A stretch of 64,000 bases of DNA from an uncultured Collinsella sp. (GCA_900551015.1 URUI01000001.1:1-64000); one strand, 5' to 3'; shown: positions 8,946 through 18,966, counted from the stretch's first letter. Notes: generated by a model not told the origin, from the sequence alone. Numbers and translations: made by a program.

Positions 8946-10049
8946 TTAGTACATTCCGTACGGCGAAAGCATGGCACGCTGCGAGCAGCTCGCAAACCAA
9001 ACCGACACGAGTGCGAACATGAAGCCGTTGGCAAAACCGTTGGCAAACTGCATCGCGCCGCGTTTCCACCACAGCAGGCTGCGATGAAGCACGCCGTCCG
9101 AGAGCACCATGAACAGGCCCATGGCAAACGGAATAAAGCACATCATGGCAAAGGCCGAGAACACGCCCGAGATGGCCGACAGCACCAAAAACGGCGCCAC
9201 AATGCCCATCAGGTAAAAGCCAGTACGAGCTTTGCCTTCCAAGCGCTCGGCCTCAACATGGGCGCGGCCGACCAGGTCGCCGCCCGCGGCACCGTTAGTG
9301 CCTGCGTGGCCCATGCCGCTAATGCGGACCTCGTCGCCATCGTGCGTGCCGGCAGGAAACTCAATCGTCTGCTCGGAGGTCACACGGGTTCGCCCGCTGC
9401 CACCGCAATCGGGGCAGGGGTCGGCCACGACCTTACCGGAACCGCCGCACTCGGGGCAGACCGACTGGAACGTGCCCGCACCAAACAGGAAGGACAGGTC
9501 GACGTCGATGTGGCCGCGGCCACCGCAGCTCGGACAGGTGTGGGCATGCTCTGAAGAAACGGAGCCCGATCCGCCACAATGCCCGCAGGTGTCAAAGCGG
9601 GTATATCGAACGGTCTTGTGGGCACCGCTCTTGGCCTCCTTGGCGTCGAGCTTGATATCGACGACCACGTTGGCGCCGTTCTCGGGATTGTAGGCAGCCT
9701 GCCCGCGACGCTGCTGGCCCCAGGCGCCACCAAAGGGAAAGCCGCCCTCAAAGGGATTGCCATAGCCCGTGCTGCCGGCGTAGCCGCCACCATAGGGCGA
9801 AGCCGTAGGAGCACCGGCAAAGGGATTGCCAGATCGCATGGCGTCGTAGCGCGCACGTTTTTGCTCATCCGAAAGCACGGCGTAGGCCTCGGAAACCTCT
9901 TTAAACTTTTCCTCGGCATCCGGTTCTTTGTTGACGTCCGGATGGAGCTTACGGGCCTTTTGCTGGAAGGCCTTTTGAATATCACGCGAGGTGGCGTCCT
10001 TGGAGACACCCAGAATCTCGTAGTAATCTTTTTCGTTCATCGTCGCCAT
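8946..10049 (-). CDS. DnaJ-like protein with C-terminal membrane segments
   Basis: Residues 8-72 are a good J domain (HPD 36-38). Then come a Gly/Pro/Phe-rich linker (73-118) and the first substrate-binding domain with four zinc repeats (Cys155/158, 172/175, 198/201, 212/215). Homology to DnaJ stops near residue 272. The second substrate domain and dimerisation tail are missing. In their place are about three hydrophobic stretches (roughly 278-300, 301-320, 335-355), so the protein is probably anchored in the cytoplasmic membrane with its J domain inside. The chosen ATG (MATMNEK) has GGAGG nine bases upstream. It lies directly upstream of normal dnaJ, so tandem duplication followed by replacement of the tail is likely. 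Function is inferred: recruiting DnaK to the membrane. Confidence 0.85.
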   Translation of the reverse strand: MATMNEKDYYEILGVSKDATSRDIQKAFQQKARKLHPDVNKEPDAEEKFKEVSEAYAVLSDEQKRARYDAMRSGNPFAGAPTASPYGGGYAGSTGYGNPFEGGFPFGGAWGQQRRGQAAYNPENGANVVVDIKLDAKEAKSGAHKTVRYTRFDTCGHCGGSGSVSSEHAHTCPSCGGRGHIDVDLSFLFGAGTFQSVCPECGGSGKVVADPCPDCGGSGRTRVTSEQTIEFPAGTHDGDEVRISGMGHAGTNGAAGGDLVGRAHVEAERLEGKARTGFYLMGIVAPFLVLSAISGVFSAFAMMCFIPFAMGLFMVLSDGVLHRSLLWWKRGAMQFANGFANGFMFALVSVWFASCSQRAMLSPYGMY

Positions 10050-10107
10050 GCGCGGCAACCTCCTGCTCACAGCAGCGTATATATTCCGGTAATTCTACCC
10101 GAGCGGC

Positions 10108-11340
10108 CTAAGCTAGATCCCAAAACAGCTCGAACAGAACATTTCCATCGAGCCAGCCCAGATGGGTCGGCGCCAGACGAGCTCGAACATGGCCCGCGAC
10201 GACATCTGCCGTAGTGAAGAGTCCCTCATGACCCCAGAGCGTCTCGGGCACCCAAGTGGCAAGATCCAATTCGAGCGCACGATCGCAGGCAGCTGCCAGC
10301 TCGCCCGTTGGGATGACGCAAGCTGCACGAGCCAACAGGTCGGACGCAACACCGCGCGTCATGCGACAAGCGAGCATCAAGTCTTCGGCGACAGCCTCGC
10401 GCTGCGACAGATATTCGGCCTCGAACGCCGTCGCGTCATCGTCGCGTTGCACCAGACGCACACGGTACGCATCGCCTCGAGCAGACACGCCGGGGAACAA
10501 ACCTGCAAGACGGTCGAAATCCTCGGCATCGAGCATACCCGCGGCAGAACGACCCAGGCCCAGGTAGCCCCGTCCGGTCCAGTAGGCAATGTTATGGGCG
10601 CACTCATGGCCGTCGAGCGCATAGCTTGCCACCTCATAGGGGTGATAACCGGCCGCACCCAGGAGCTCGCGTGCCACGTCCATGCATGCGGCCTGAAAAT
10701 CCTCATCAGGCTCAAGCGACTCGTCGCGGCACGCCATGCGATAAAGGGGCGTCCCCTCCTCGAGCGTGAGCGGGTACACCGATACATGATGCGGCGCCGC
10801 CGCCAGCACGCCATCGAGCGTGCTCCGCCAGCTTGCGGCCGTCTGCCCGGGAAGGCCGCACATCAGGTCGCACGACACATCGAGGCCAGCGTCCTTCACC
10901 GTCGCGATAGCCGCAAGTGCCCGATTAGCATCGTGAATGCGGCCAATAGCAGCCAGCTCGGTATTGTCGAGGGTTTGCACGCCCAGAGAGATGCGCGTGA
11001 CGCCCGCCTCGGCAAGCGCGGTGGCGAGCTCAGCAGTCAGCGACTCGGGATTGGCCTCGCAGGTAAACTCAACGGGCTTGCACCACATGGAGATACGACG
11101 GGCAAGTTCTACCAGGCGCTCCCCTGCCAGCGACGGCGTGCCGCCGCCTACGTAGACTGTGCGGATCTGCCTGAGTGCCCCAGCGTTGCCAAAGGCATCG
11201 AGCCGCGCATACAACTGCTCAAAATAGGCATTGAGCGCAGCGTCCAGGTCGCACGGGGCAAAGCTGCGCGAGTCAAAGTCGCAATAGCGGCATTTTTGAG
11301 CGCAAAACGGTACGTGCACATACAGTGCGGTAACGGCCAC
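10108..11340 (-). CDS. hemW: HemW-like radical SAM protein (heme chaperone family)
   Basis: Radical-SAM protein of the HemN/HemW family. The cluster motif CAQKCRYC gives Cys13, 17 and 20. HNIAYW in the middle of the protein is the HemW signature, favouring the heme-insertion chaperone over true coproporphyrinogen dehydrogenase. The length is 410 residues. The start is GTG preceded by GGAGG at seven bases; this Shine-Dalgarno lies inside the last codons of dusB, so the pair is coupled. It is the third gene of the lepA-dusB-hemW-dnaJ series. Confidence 0.9.
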   Translation of the reverse strand: MAVTALYVHVPFCAQKCRYCDFDSRSFAPCDLDAALNAYFEQLYARLDAFGNAGALRQIRTVYVGGGTPSLAGERLVELARRISMWCKPVEFTCEANPESLTAELATALAEAGVTRISLGVQTLDNTELAAIGRIHDANRALAAIATVKDAGLDVSCDLMCGLPGQTAASWRSTLDGVLAAAPHHVSVYPLTLEEGTPLYRMACRDESLEPDEDFQAACMDVARELLGAAGYHPYEVASYALDGHECAHNIAYWTGRGYLGLGRSAAGMLDAEDFDRLAGLFPGVSARGDAYRVRLVQRDDDATAFEAEYLSQREAVAEDLMLACRMTRGVASDLLARAACVIPTGELAAACDRALELDLATWVPETLWGHEGLFTTADVVAGHVRARLAPTHLGWLDGNVLFELFWDLA

Positions 11341-11342
11341 CC

Positions 11343-12386
11343 TTAGGCCTCCAGCGGATGGGCGGGCACCGACTCGCCAGCTGCAAGTGCGGCCTCGCAG
11401 GCCACCACATCGCGCTCGATATCATCGACCAACGCCATGAACTCCTCGTATGTGGAGCAGCGCACCACCTGGGCGCGCCAGGCGGCAGCATGGGGCATGC
11501 CCTTGAGATACCAGCTTGCGTACGTACGGGCACGCGACATGAGCGGCAACAGCTCGTGCGTAAGCGTCAGGTGCTCGCGCAGGGCATCCAGACGCTCGAC
11601 CGAGGTGCGAGACGGCACCGGCGTGGCGTCGAACGCAAGGGCGCGAGCATCGCCGAACACCCAAGGATTGCCATAGATACCGCGCGCGATAAACACGGCA
11701 CGGGCGTCGGAGCTGCGCAGACGCTCCGCCGCATCCTCAGCCGAGAACACATCGCCCGAACCGATCACGGGAATCTCAACGGCGTCGGCAACCTCATCGA
11801 CGACCGACCAATCGGCCTGGCCCGTATAGAGCTGCGTGGCGCAGCGGCCATGCACCGCCACCGCGGCGGCACCGGCGCCTTCGAGCATCTGGGCAAACGT
11901 CGCGGCATTACGGTCCTCAGCATAAAAGCCCTTGCGAATCTTGACGGTCACGGGCACGTGCGCCGCGCCCACCGTCGCCTCGACGATCTTCTCCGCCAGG
12001 TCGGGCGTGCGCATGAGCGCCGAGCCCTCGCCCTTGGTAACGACCTTGCGGGCGGGACATGCCATATTGATATCGATGAGCGACAGGCGATCGCCAACGC
12101 GCTCCTCGACGGCGGCGACGGCACTCGCAAATTGATCGGGCTTGGAGCCAAAGAGCTGCACGCAAATCTGCTGCTCCTCGTCGGCCGGCAGCACCAGGCG
12201 CCACGTTTTGTTGCTGGCATAGGCAAGGCCTGCCACGCTCACCATCTCGCTGTAGGCAAGGTTGGCACCGCGGCGGCGGCACATGATGCGGTAGGCAGGG
12301 TCGGTCACACCCGCCATGGGAGCCATAAGGAACGGCTGCTCGGCATAGGCGCCCAGCAGCCGCTTGCTGTATTCAGAAAGCACCAT
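11343..12386 (-). CDS. dusB: tRNA-dihydrouridine synthase
   Basis: FMN enzyme that reduces uridine in the D-loop of tRNA. It has a TIM-barrel N-terminus with PMAGVTDPAYR at residues 22-32 and catalytic Cys110 in INMACPARKV. The FMN phosphate site includes GSGD and ARGIYGNPW. The 347-residue length and the sequence MAPMAGVTD fit the DusB group. The ATG start lies four bases after the lepA stop. The specific uridine modified cannot be told from sequence. Confidence 0.93.
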   Translation of the reverse strand: MVLSEYSKRLLGAYAEQPFLMAPMAGVTDPAYRIMCRRRGANLAYSEMVSVAGLAYASNKTWRLVLPADEEQQICVQLFGSKPDQFASAVAAVEERVGDRLSLIDINMACPARKVVTKGEGSALMRTPDLAEKIVEATVGAAHVPVTVKIRKGFYAEDRNAATFAQMLEGAGAAAVAVHGRCATQLYTGQADWSVVDEVADAVEIPVIGSGDVFSAEDAAERLRSSDARAVFIARGIYGNPWVFGDARALAFDATPVPSRTSVERLDALREHLTLTHELLPLMSRARTYASWYLKGMPHAAAWRAQVVRCSTYEEFMALVDDIERDVVACEAALAAGESVPAHPLEA

Positions 12387-12390
12387 AGAC

Positions 12391-14202
12391 CTACTCGTCC
12401 ACCTTGAGGATCGCCATAAAGGCCTCCTGCGGGACCTCGACCGATCCGATGGCCTTCATGCGCTTCTTGCCCTCTTTCTGCTTCTCGAGCAGCTTGCGCT
12501 TACGCGAGATATCGCCGCCGTAGCACTTGGCAAGTACGTCCTTGCGACGCGCCTTGACGGTGGAGCGGGCAATAATCTTGTTGCCGATAGCACCCTGGAT
12601 GGGCACCTCGAACAGCTGACGCGGGATGATCTCCTTAAGCTTGTCGCACAGGCCACGGGCCAGGCCATAGGCCTTGTCCTTGTGGACGATAAACGACAGC
12701 GCGTCCACCTCATCGCCCGAAAGCAAGATATCGAGCTTAACGAGCTCGGAGGGACGGTACTCGTTGAACTCGTAGTCGAGCGAGGCATAACCCTTGGTAC
12801 GGCTCTTGAGCTGGTCAAAGAAGTCCAAGATGAGCTCGGCGAGCGGCATATCGAAGCGCATCTCGACCGATTTGCTCGTGAGGTGGATCATGTCGGTCGT
12901 GACGCCGCGGTGCTCGATGGCGAGCTGCATGACGGCACCCGTGTACTCAGGCGGGCAGATGATCTTTGCCTTGAGGTAGGGTTCCTCGATACGCTCGATG
13001 CGCGTGGCCTCGGGAAGGTCCTGCGGACTGCGGACATCGATCATCTCGCCGTCGGTCTTGTAGACGTGATAGTCGACCGAGGGGCTCGTGGCAATGAGGT
13101 CCAGGTTGAATTCGCGCTCCAGGCGTTCCTTGACGACTTCCATGTGTAGCAGGCCCAAGAAGCCCACGCGGAAGCCAAAGCCGAGCGCCACCGAGGTCTC
13201 GGGCTCCCACACCAACGATGGGTCGTTAACGTGCAGCTTATCGAGCGCGTCACGCAGGTTCTCGTAGTCCTTGTTATCGATTGGGAACAGGCCCGTATAG
13301 ACCATGGGCTTGGCCTCGCGGTAACCCGGAAGCGGCTCGGGGCAGGGGTTCGACGCCCAGGTAAGGGTGTCGCCCACGCGAACGGCCTCGGGGTCCTTCA
13401 GGCCCGTGACCACATAGCCGACCTCGCCAACCGTCAGCGCGTCAACCGGGGTCTCGGCAGGACGCTTGACACCCACGCCGTCGACCAAAAAGTCGCCCTC
13501 TGCCTGCATCATGCGCAGGGTATCGCCCTTTTTGATGGAGCCGTCAAAGACGCGCACCGTGGCGACGACGCCACGATACTCGTCGAAGTACGAATCCAGA
13601 ATAAGTGCCTTGAGAGGGGCATTTGCATCGCCCTTGGGAGGCGAGATCAAAAAGACAATGGACTCCAGCAGATCATGGATGCCCTCGCCGGTCTTGCCCG
13701 AGACACACACGGCATCATCGGCAGGAATCGCCAGGTCATCCTCGATCTCGGTCTTAACCTCATCGGGATGGGCAGAGGGCAGGTCGATCTTGTTGATGGC
13801 CGGCACAATGTCCAGATTGGCGTTCATGGCGAGCGTCGCGTTGGAGACGGTCTGCGCCTCGACGCCCTGCGTGGCGTCGACAACGAGCACCGCGCCCTCA
13901 CAGGCTGCCAGCGAGCGCGAGACCTCATAGGTAAAGTCAACGTGGCCCGGCGTATCGATCAGATTGAACTGATACGTCTCGCCATCGTCGGCGTCATAGG
14001 ACACGCGAACGGCATTGGACTTGATCGTGATGCCGCGCTCGCGCTCGATATCCATGGTGTCGAGCAGCTGCGACTCCATGTCGCGTTCGTCGACGGTATG
14101 GGTGAGCTCGAGGATGCGATCGCTGATCGTGGACTTGCCATGGTCGATGTGCGCAACGATTGAGAAGTTGCGGATGTGGGAAATGTCAATTGAAGTATTC
14201 AT
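12391..14202 (-). CDS. lepA: Elongation factor 4 (LepA)
   Basis: Translational GTPase that back-translocates stalled ribosomes or assists initiation. The GTPase domain has HIDHGKST (18-25), DTPGHVDF and NKIDLPSA. The domain III/V pair and the LepA-specific C-terminal domain ([17 protein letters not shown]) follow. Its 603 residues match the family. The chosen ATG ([20 protein letters not shown]) matches the usual start; a longer frame to 14262 would begin inside the rpsT terminator. No strong Shine-Dalgarno. First gene of the long leftward run ending at recO. Confidence 0.97.
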   Translation of the reverse strand: MNTSIDISHIRNFSIVAHIDHGKSTISDRILELTHTVDERDMESQLLDTMDIERERGITIKSNAVRVSYDADDGETYQFNLIDTPGHVDFTYEVSRSLAACEGAVLVVDATQGVEAQTVSNATLAMNANLDIVPAINKIDLPSAHPDEVKTEIEDDLAIPADDAVCVSGKTGEGIHDLLESIVFLISPPKGDANAPLKALILDSYFDEYRGVVATVRVFDGSIKKGDTLRMMQAEGDFLVDGVGVKRPAETPVDALTVGEVGYVVTGLKDPEAVRVGDTLTWASNPCPEPLPGYREAKPMVYTGLFPIDNKDYENLRDALDKLHVNDPSLVWEPETSVALGFGFRVGFLGLLHMEVVKERLEREFNLDLIATSPSVDYHVYKTDGEMIDVRSPQDLPEATRIERIEEPYLKAKIICPPEYTGAVMQLAIEHRGVTTDMIHLTSKSVEMRFDMPLAELILDFFDQLKSRTKGYASLDYEFNEYRPSELVKLDILLSGDEVDALSFIVHKDKAYGLARGLCDKLKEIIPRQLFEVPIQGAIGNKIIARSTVKARRKDVLAKCYGGDISRKRKLLEKQKEGKKRMKAIGSVEVPQEAFMAILKVDE

Positions 14203-14227
14203 GCGGACTATCTTACCCGAGCGGTAC

Positions 14228-14264
14228 AAAAAATGGAGCCTGTTCCATAAAACAGGCTCCATTT
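14228..14264 (-). terminator. Intrinsic terminator of rpsT
   Basis: A 12-14 bp perfect stem (arms AAATGGAGCCTGTT and its complement, 14231-14244 and 14251-14264) with a short loop ends in TTTTTT on the minus strand. It separates rpsT from lepA. Confidence 0.9.
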
Positions 14265-14298
14265 ATGCGCGCAATCTGTGTGGTGTGAAATTTACAAC

Positions 14299-14565
14299 TT
14301 AGGCGTTGATGCTGTTCACGAGCTTGGCAAGACCGGACTTGCGGTTGGAAGCCTGGTTCTTGTGGATAACATGCTTGGCGGCAGCCATATCGAGACGCTT
14401 GGTGACGGTCTTGAGGGCAGCCTGGGCCTTCTCGGCGTCGCCCTCGGCGACGGCAGACTGGACGTGCTTGGTCAGCGTCTTGAGCTCGGACTTGACAGCC
14501 TTGTTACGCATGCGAGCTGCCTCATTGGTGCGGATACGCTTCTTCTGAGACTTGATGTTTGCCAC
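14299..14565 (-). CDS. rpsT: 30S ribosomal protein S20
   Basis: S20 binds the 5' domain and helix 44 of 16S rRNA. The 88-residue, Lys/Arg/Ala-rich helical product begins with [21 protein letters not shown], the family signature. The start is GTG with AAAGGA nine bases upstream. The longer frame to 14634 adds residues that S20 does not have. Flanked by its own promoter (extended -10 at 14641) and a strong terminator, it is a single-gene unit. Confidence 0.97.
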   Translation of the reverse strand: MANIKSQKKRIRTNEAARMRNKAVKSELKTLTKHVQSAVAEGDAEKAQAALKTVTKRLDMAAAKHVIHKNQASNRKSGLAKLVNSINA

Positions 14566-14640
14566 TTCTGGAGTTCCTTTCGAGTTCCTTGCAAAAAATG
14601 TATGACACCTCTGAGACACGGTGAGGTCATGCAAGCGCCT

Positions 14641-14649
14641 ACTATAGCA
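14641..14649 (-). promoter_or_regulatory. Extended -10 promoter for rpsT
   Basis: The minus strand reads TGCTATAGT, an extended -10 (TGn plus TATAGT). It lies about 76 bases upstream of the rpsT GTG and has no matching -35. The identical nine bases precede rpmB. Confidence 0.6.
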
Positions 14650-14698
14650 CGCTCCCCCTCAAAGGGATAGAACGAATTTGTCAAATAGGCAGGTATCA

Positions 14699-15661
14699 TC
14701 ACGATTTTCTCAAGATGTTCGTAATCCAGAGCAAAAGCGCGGTCTGAGAATCGGCCGAACCCTTCAGCGCGAGCTCCACATCGACCGCGCCCTCGAGCGC
14801 GGCAACGAGCTCTGCCATCGAAAAGCGACGTGCCCAGGTCAGGTGATTCTTGACCTGCCAGGACTGGAGCTTAAGTGTTGCGGCCAGCTCACGACCCTGT
14901 CCGCGCGCCTCGAGCGCCTTGGCAACGATAAGCTCGCGGATGCGGCCGCACAGCAATGTGTAAGTCCACACATAGCTCTTGGCGGGCAGTAGATTGAAGA
15001 GCTCGAGCGAGCGTCGCATGTCACGGGCCGAGACCGCATTGAGAAAGTCCCAGGGTTGAACCTCGGCCGTACGGACAATCCAGCGCTCAACGTCGGCAAG
15101 CTCAATCTGGGGCGCCTCGACCATCTGGGCAAGCTTAGCCAAGTCGTTATCGAGCATGCGCGTGTTTTCGCCCGAACGCGAGACGAGCTCCTCGGCGGCC
15201 GCCGTCGAAATCGACTTACCGCGCTGCGTCGCCATCTGCTGAACACGGCGCGGCAGTTCCCAGCGCTTGGTACCCGAGCAATCGACGATAGCCTTCTTGT
15301 CGATCTTGGCGATTGCCTTATACAGGCGCGTATTCTTGGCAAGTGAGTCGGCGATGATGAGGCAGACCGTAGTGGGGCTGGGACTCGCCAGATACCCAAC
15401 GAGCGGCTCCGAGACCGCCTTGGCGAGCTTTGAGCAGCCATCGAGGATTACCAGACGAAACTCGCTGCCCATCGGAAAGGTGTTAAGCGATCCGATAATG
15501 GACTCGATATCGGGGTCCTTGGTCATGTCTCGCTCGTCGAGGTTGAACTCGACCATACCCGACTTTTCCAGACGCGCTTTCATACGCGAGACGGCGTGAT
15601 CGCGCTTAACTCCGTCGGTACCGACGATCAGATATGCCGGCAGCAAACCGGTTTCGGACAT
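14699..15661 (-). CDS. holA: DNA polymerase III subunit delta
   Basis: Delta is the clamp-loader subunit that opens the sliding clamp. The 320-residue protein shows the HolA fold: an N-terminal AAA+-like region (LPAYLIVGTDGVKRDHAVSRMKARL), LVILDGCSKLAKAV and the C-terminal collar domain. Sequence identity in this family is low, so position and overall pattern matter. holA next to rpsT and comEC is the standard neighbourhood. The ATG start has GGGAGGGGAG upstream; the extension to 15724 is rejected for that reason. Confidence 0.9.
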   Translation of the reverse strand: MSETGLLPAYLIVGTDGVKRDHAVSRMKARLEKSGMVEFNLDERDMTKDPDIESIIGSLNTFPMGSEFRLVILDGCSKLAKAVSEPLVGYLASPSPTTVCLIIADSLAKNTRLYKAIAKIDKKAIVDCSGTKRWELPRRVQQMATQRGKSISTAAAEELVSRSGENTRMLDNDLAKLAQMVEAPQIELADVERWIVRTAEVQPWDFLNAVSARDMRRSLELFNLLPAKSYVWTYTLLCGRIRELIVAKALEARGQGRELAATLKLQSWQVKNHLTWARRFSMAELVAALEGAVDVELALKGSADSQTALLLWITNILRKS

Positions 15662-15739
15662 TGCGCTCCCCTCCCGCAGGCCTTCGCATTCGTTCCGTGC
15701 CATTCTAGCCCAGGGGCCCACCACACGCCAACGACGTCG

Positions 15740-18043
15740 TCACGGTCGCTGGCATCGCATCACAAAGCCATTCGCAGTCGGTGCGACGGTAATGTCGCCG
15801 TGTTCGATGGTACACGCGAACACACCACCCGCTTCCTTAACGGCATCGATGCAGGCATCGGACGGATGGCCGTATCGATTCCCCTCACCGGCGCTTGCGA
15901 GGGAAAGCTCGGGCTTCAGGACGTCCAGCAACTCACCATCGACTGAAACCTTGGAGCCGTGATGCCCAAGTTTAAGTACATCGATATCCCCCACCTCCTG
16001 CACGAATTCCCGTTCTTGGTCGAGCTCGGCATCACCGGTGAGAAGTATTCGCAGGCCCTTACCTTCCTGAACATAAGAGAGCAGCAGGACAAGCGAGTCC
16101 TCATTTCCCTCGCCATCCACGGACTCGAATGGCCACATCACGCGGGCGCAAAATGAGCCGATGTCGACCGTATCCCCACGGCGCACCTGCCGATACTCCA
16201 CGCCGGGTCGGTTCAATACCTCGGCAGGAGCATCCTCCAGCGCATCCGCCGCCACGGCAATCGTTCCGACCGAAAACTGTTCGAGCACGGCAGGCAAACC
16301 ACCCCAGTGGTCCTCATCCCAATGCGTCACAAAGACGGCATCGATATGGTGCACGTTATTGCGAACCAACGCCGCCACCACGCGCTCGTCGAGCCCGCAG
16401 TCGACGAGAGCTACTGCGCCGCCTTGGCGGATAAGAATCGCATCGGCCTGGCCCACATCGAGCACCGTCACCGAAGGCGGAGCGAATCGATCCCAATAGA
16501 CGTACGGAATCGCAGCCAAGAGCATCAGGCATGCAAGCCCCGCCGCCATAGGACGTGCACGGGGACGCGGCCACCAGACCAGCAGAACCGCCAGAAAACA
16601 CGGCAATAGGTAAATCCACATGCTATCGGGCGGCACGCTCACGTATGCACCCGGCACGGCGGCAAACAGCTGCTCGAAGAACAGCGCGCAACGGGCGGCA
16701 ATCATGGGCACAACGAGCGCCCAAGTCCGCAACGGTCCCACGAGCGAAAAGGGAGCCAGCACGATCGACACAGCGAGCAGAACGCTCACCACCGGACCGA
16801 TGACCGCATTTGACAACGGAGCAATGAGCGAGAATGTACCGAAGGCAGGAATGGTAATGGGAAGTGTCGCCAGTTGCGAGCACAGCGTGACGGAAAACAC
16901 GCTGGCAACGCCCGATGGCACACCCAGCTCACCCAAAGCATAGGTCGCATAGGGGCAAAAGCACAGAATGGCTAAGACGCTGGCACATGATAGCTGAAAG
17001 CCCATCTCGAACAGCACCGTCGGCCGCAGTAGCACAAAGATGGACATGGTTACGAAGAGTGCCGAAAGGCCGTGCCGACGACGCCCCGCGTCGTTTACGA
17101 CAAGCGTCACGAACACCATGCAGCACGCGCGCACGGCCGAGGGAGACGCGCCCGTAAATGCAGTGTAGCCCACAAGCGTTATCGCCAATATCGCCCGCTG
17201 AAGACCACGTGAGCACCGAGTCTTTTGCAATACGCCCTCGATTACAAACCCCACGATAGCCAAATGGCTGCCCGAGACGGCGATAAGATGTGCCGTTCCC
17301 GTCACAGAAAACCAGTCGCCCGCCGGCTGGGCGCGCAGCTCGGCCGAACGACCGCAGACGACACCGGCTATGAGCGCACGCGCCGGGTCGGTCGCAGGCG
17401 CGATGGACGCAAGCAGCCCATTTCGCAGCCGAAGCAGCGGCCCCGGAGAACCCTCATCGACCGACACAATCCGAACGGCTTTAACCTTACGCACCTCGCC
17501 TCGGAGCACGCGCGATCGTCCATATGCATCGTTCTCAAAACGCGAAACGCGACCGATAACACGCACGTGCGCCCCGACCTTGAGCTCACGATCACACGAT
17601 AGGCGAACCGTTGCCAAGTTCTTACCGTCCGCGCGTGCCTCGCAGGTATAGGAATACACGTCGTCGTTTATGGATGGATCACCCTGCACGACAAACTCGA
17701 GGCCGCTTGCCGCTCGACCGTCGAGCGCCTTCGAGGCGCTGAGCACACCCACAGCCCACCACGCCGAGACGACCGCTCCCGCCACGAGACCGGTGGACGC
17801 GGCATACAGCCACCGCTTCAAAGGGGCAAGCCGCGCACAAGAGTGAGCCAGCACAACGAAAACCGCTGCCGCAACGGGAATGGCCCATAGCGGCCCGACC
17901 GCCGTCGCCCGCTCCCTCAGCAGCGCATCAGCGGCTATGCTGAGCACCAAGGCGCAGCTCACGCACATGCCGGCACACAGGGCCATCGTCCACGGAATCA
18001 GGGGTCGCGGAGGCATCACGTGCTCGCGCTCGGTCGCGCTCAT
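15740..18043 (-). CDS. comEC: DNA uptake channel ComEC/Rec2
   Basis: ComEC carries single-stranded DNA across the membrane during transformation. The 767-residue protein has N-terminal membrane segments with an OB-like DUF4131 region and a central competence domain of many hydrophobic helices. A C-terminal metallo-beta-lactamase domain has LDVGQADAILIR, THWDEDHWGG and LGHHGSK, so the nuclease-like motif is intact. The ATG overlaps the comEA stop (ATGA), showing translational coupling. The length is normal. With comEA it forms a two-gene uptake operon. Confidence 0.95.
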   Translation of the reverse strand: MSATEREHVMPPRPLIPWTMALCAGMCVSCALVLSIAADALLRERATAVGPLWAIPVAAAVFVVLAHSCARLAPLKRWLYAASTGLVAGAVVSAWWAVGVLSASKALDGRAASGLEFVVQGDPSINDDVYSYTCEARADGKNLATVRLSCDRELKVGAHVRVIGRVSRFENDAYGRSRVLRGEVRKVKAVRIVSVDEGSPGPLLRLRNGLLASIAPATDPARALIAGVVCGRSAELRAQPAGDWFSVTGTAHLIAVSGSHLAIVGFVIEGVLQKTRCSRGLQRAILAITLVGYTAFTGASPSAVRACCMVFVTLVVNDAGRRRHGLSALFVTMSIFVLLRPTVLFEMGFQLSCASVLAILCFCPYATYALGELGVPSGVASVFSVTLCSQLATLPITIPAFGTFSLIAPLSNAVIGPVVSVLLAVSIVLAPFSLVGPLRTWALVVPMIAARCALFFEQLFAAVPGAYVSVPPDSMWIYLLPCFLAVLLVWWPRPRARPMAAGLACLMLLAAIPYVYWDRFAPPSVTVLDVGQADAILIRQGGAVALVDCGLDERVVAALVRNNVHHIDAVFVTHWDEDHWGGLPAVLEQFSVGTIAVAADALEDAPAEVLNRPGVEYRQVRRGDTVDIGSFCARVMWPFESVDGEGNEDSLVLLLSYVQEGKGLRILLTGDAELDQEREFVQEVGDIDVLKLGHHGSKVSVDGELLDVLKPELSLASAGEGNRYGHPSDACIDAVKEAGGVFACTIEHGDITVAPTANGFVMRCQRP

Positions 18044-18753
18044 ACGCAGATGCAATCTTTGATTTTGGCAAGCTTCTTCTCGCCGATTCCCGACACACGC
18101 ATCAGATCGTCAACCGAGGCGAAAGCACCGTTCTTTGTCCGCTCATCGATAATCGACTGGGCCATGGAGGGGCCGATGCCCGAAAGCGTCTGCAGCTCTT
18201 CTGCGCTTGCCGTATTGATGTTTACTAGGCCTGTTGCGCCACTAACGCCCGACGATGCGGAAGTCCCACCATCAACACCGGCTTCCGCAATGGACGCCTG
18301 CTGCTCCCCTACCGTTGGAACGTGAATTTTTTGTCCATCAGTGACCTTGGATGCACGATTAAGCCCCGTAACGTCTGCTTCGGGCGCCAGCCCGCCGGCG
18401 GCATCAATCGCCTGAGCCACCCGCGCCCCGTCTTTGAGGCGATATACACCGGGTGACACCACGGCGCCATCAACATCGACATAGACCTCTGCCGCGGCAG
18501 ACGCCTTAGGCGAAGAGCCTTCGGATGTCTTTCCGCTCGAAGCATCGCCGGATCCCGGCTCCACTAACGTGCCCGAACCATCAGTGCGCTCAAACGACAC
18601 ACCGCCGGCACCGCCGCCAAGGTTCGCCATCGCCAGCCCACTCGCCATCGCAATGACGACCAGTATCGCCATCACCACTGCCTTATGACCGAGCAGTTTG
18701 CCCGCCCAGCGGTCCATCTTTTTGACTCGTTCGTGTTGTTCGCGCTGCGCCAT
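18040..18753 (-). CDS. comEA: DNA-binding competence protein ComEA
   Basis: Membrane-anchored receptor that binds incoming double-stranded DNA outside the cell. A single N-terminal membrane helix lies at about residues 25-44 and a Gly/Ser-rich linker follows. Then come a SLBB domain (about 88-150, VYVDVDGAVVSPGVYRLKDG) and a C-terminal helix-hairpin-helix pair (VNINTASAEELQTLSGIG). The chosen ATG has GGGAGG seven bases upstream; longer starts lack one. The 237-residue length is normal. A tandem TTTGGT element lies 75 bases upstream and is shared with the yraN-comM-dprA operon. Confidence 0.95.
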   Translation of the reverse strand: MAQREQHERVKKMDRWAGKLLGHKAVVMAILVVIAMASGLAMANLGGGAGGVSFERTDGSGTLVEPGSGDASSGKTSEGSSPKASAAAEVYVDVDGAVVSPGVYRLKDGARVAQAIDAAGGLAPEADVTGLNRASKVTDGQKIHVPTVGEQQASIAEAGVDGGTSASSGVSGATGLVNINTASAEELQTLSGIGPSMAQSIIDERTKNGAFASVDDLMRVSGIGEKKLAKIKDCICV

Positions 18754-18828
18754 AGCAAAACCTCCCAACACCATCGTGTCAGGAAAGGAGCTCCACAACA
18801 GCCACGCCCCAAAACCGGTTTTTGCGGT

Positions 18829-18848
18829 CAAACCAAAAACCGACCAAA
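18829..18848 (-). promoter_or_regulatory. Candidate competence-operon element upstream of comEA
   Basis: On the coding strand two TTTGGT half-sites stand 11 bp apart, the second extended to TTTTGGTTTG. Plus-strand ACCAAA copies are at 18832-18837 and 18843-18848. Eighteen of 20 bases equal those at 48184-48203 upstream of yraN. Distance to the start codon is 75 bases. It lies between the thiI terminator and comEA, where the operon promoter must be. Assignment as an activator site is inference. Confidence 0.5.
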
Positions 18849-18923
18849 ACCTTGCACAAATCTGTCCATTTATTCAGGCACACGTCAGCAAATGAACGCT
18901 TAGCCGCAAAATGCCCAGATAGC

Positions 18924-18956
18924 AAAAGACCGACGATGCAGGCGCATCGTCGGTCT
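18924..18956 (-). terminator. Terminator of the mihF-thiI operon
   Basis: A perfect 12-bp stem (18927-18938 with 18945-18956) and six-base loop lie 10 bases past the thiI stop, followed by TTTT on the minus strand. The U-tract is short, so efficiency is uncertain. Confidence 0.65.
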
Positions 18957-18966
18957 ATGCACAAAT

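Noticed and set aside
18811..18828. ComK-type box AAAACCGGTTTT near comEA
   Set aside because: Spacing is four, not five, bases, there is no second box, and nothing like it is found upstream of yraN.
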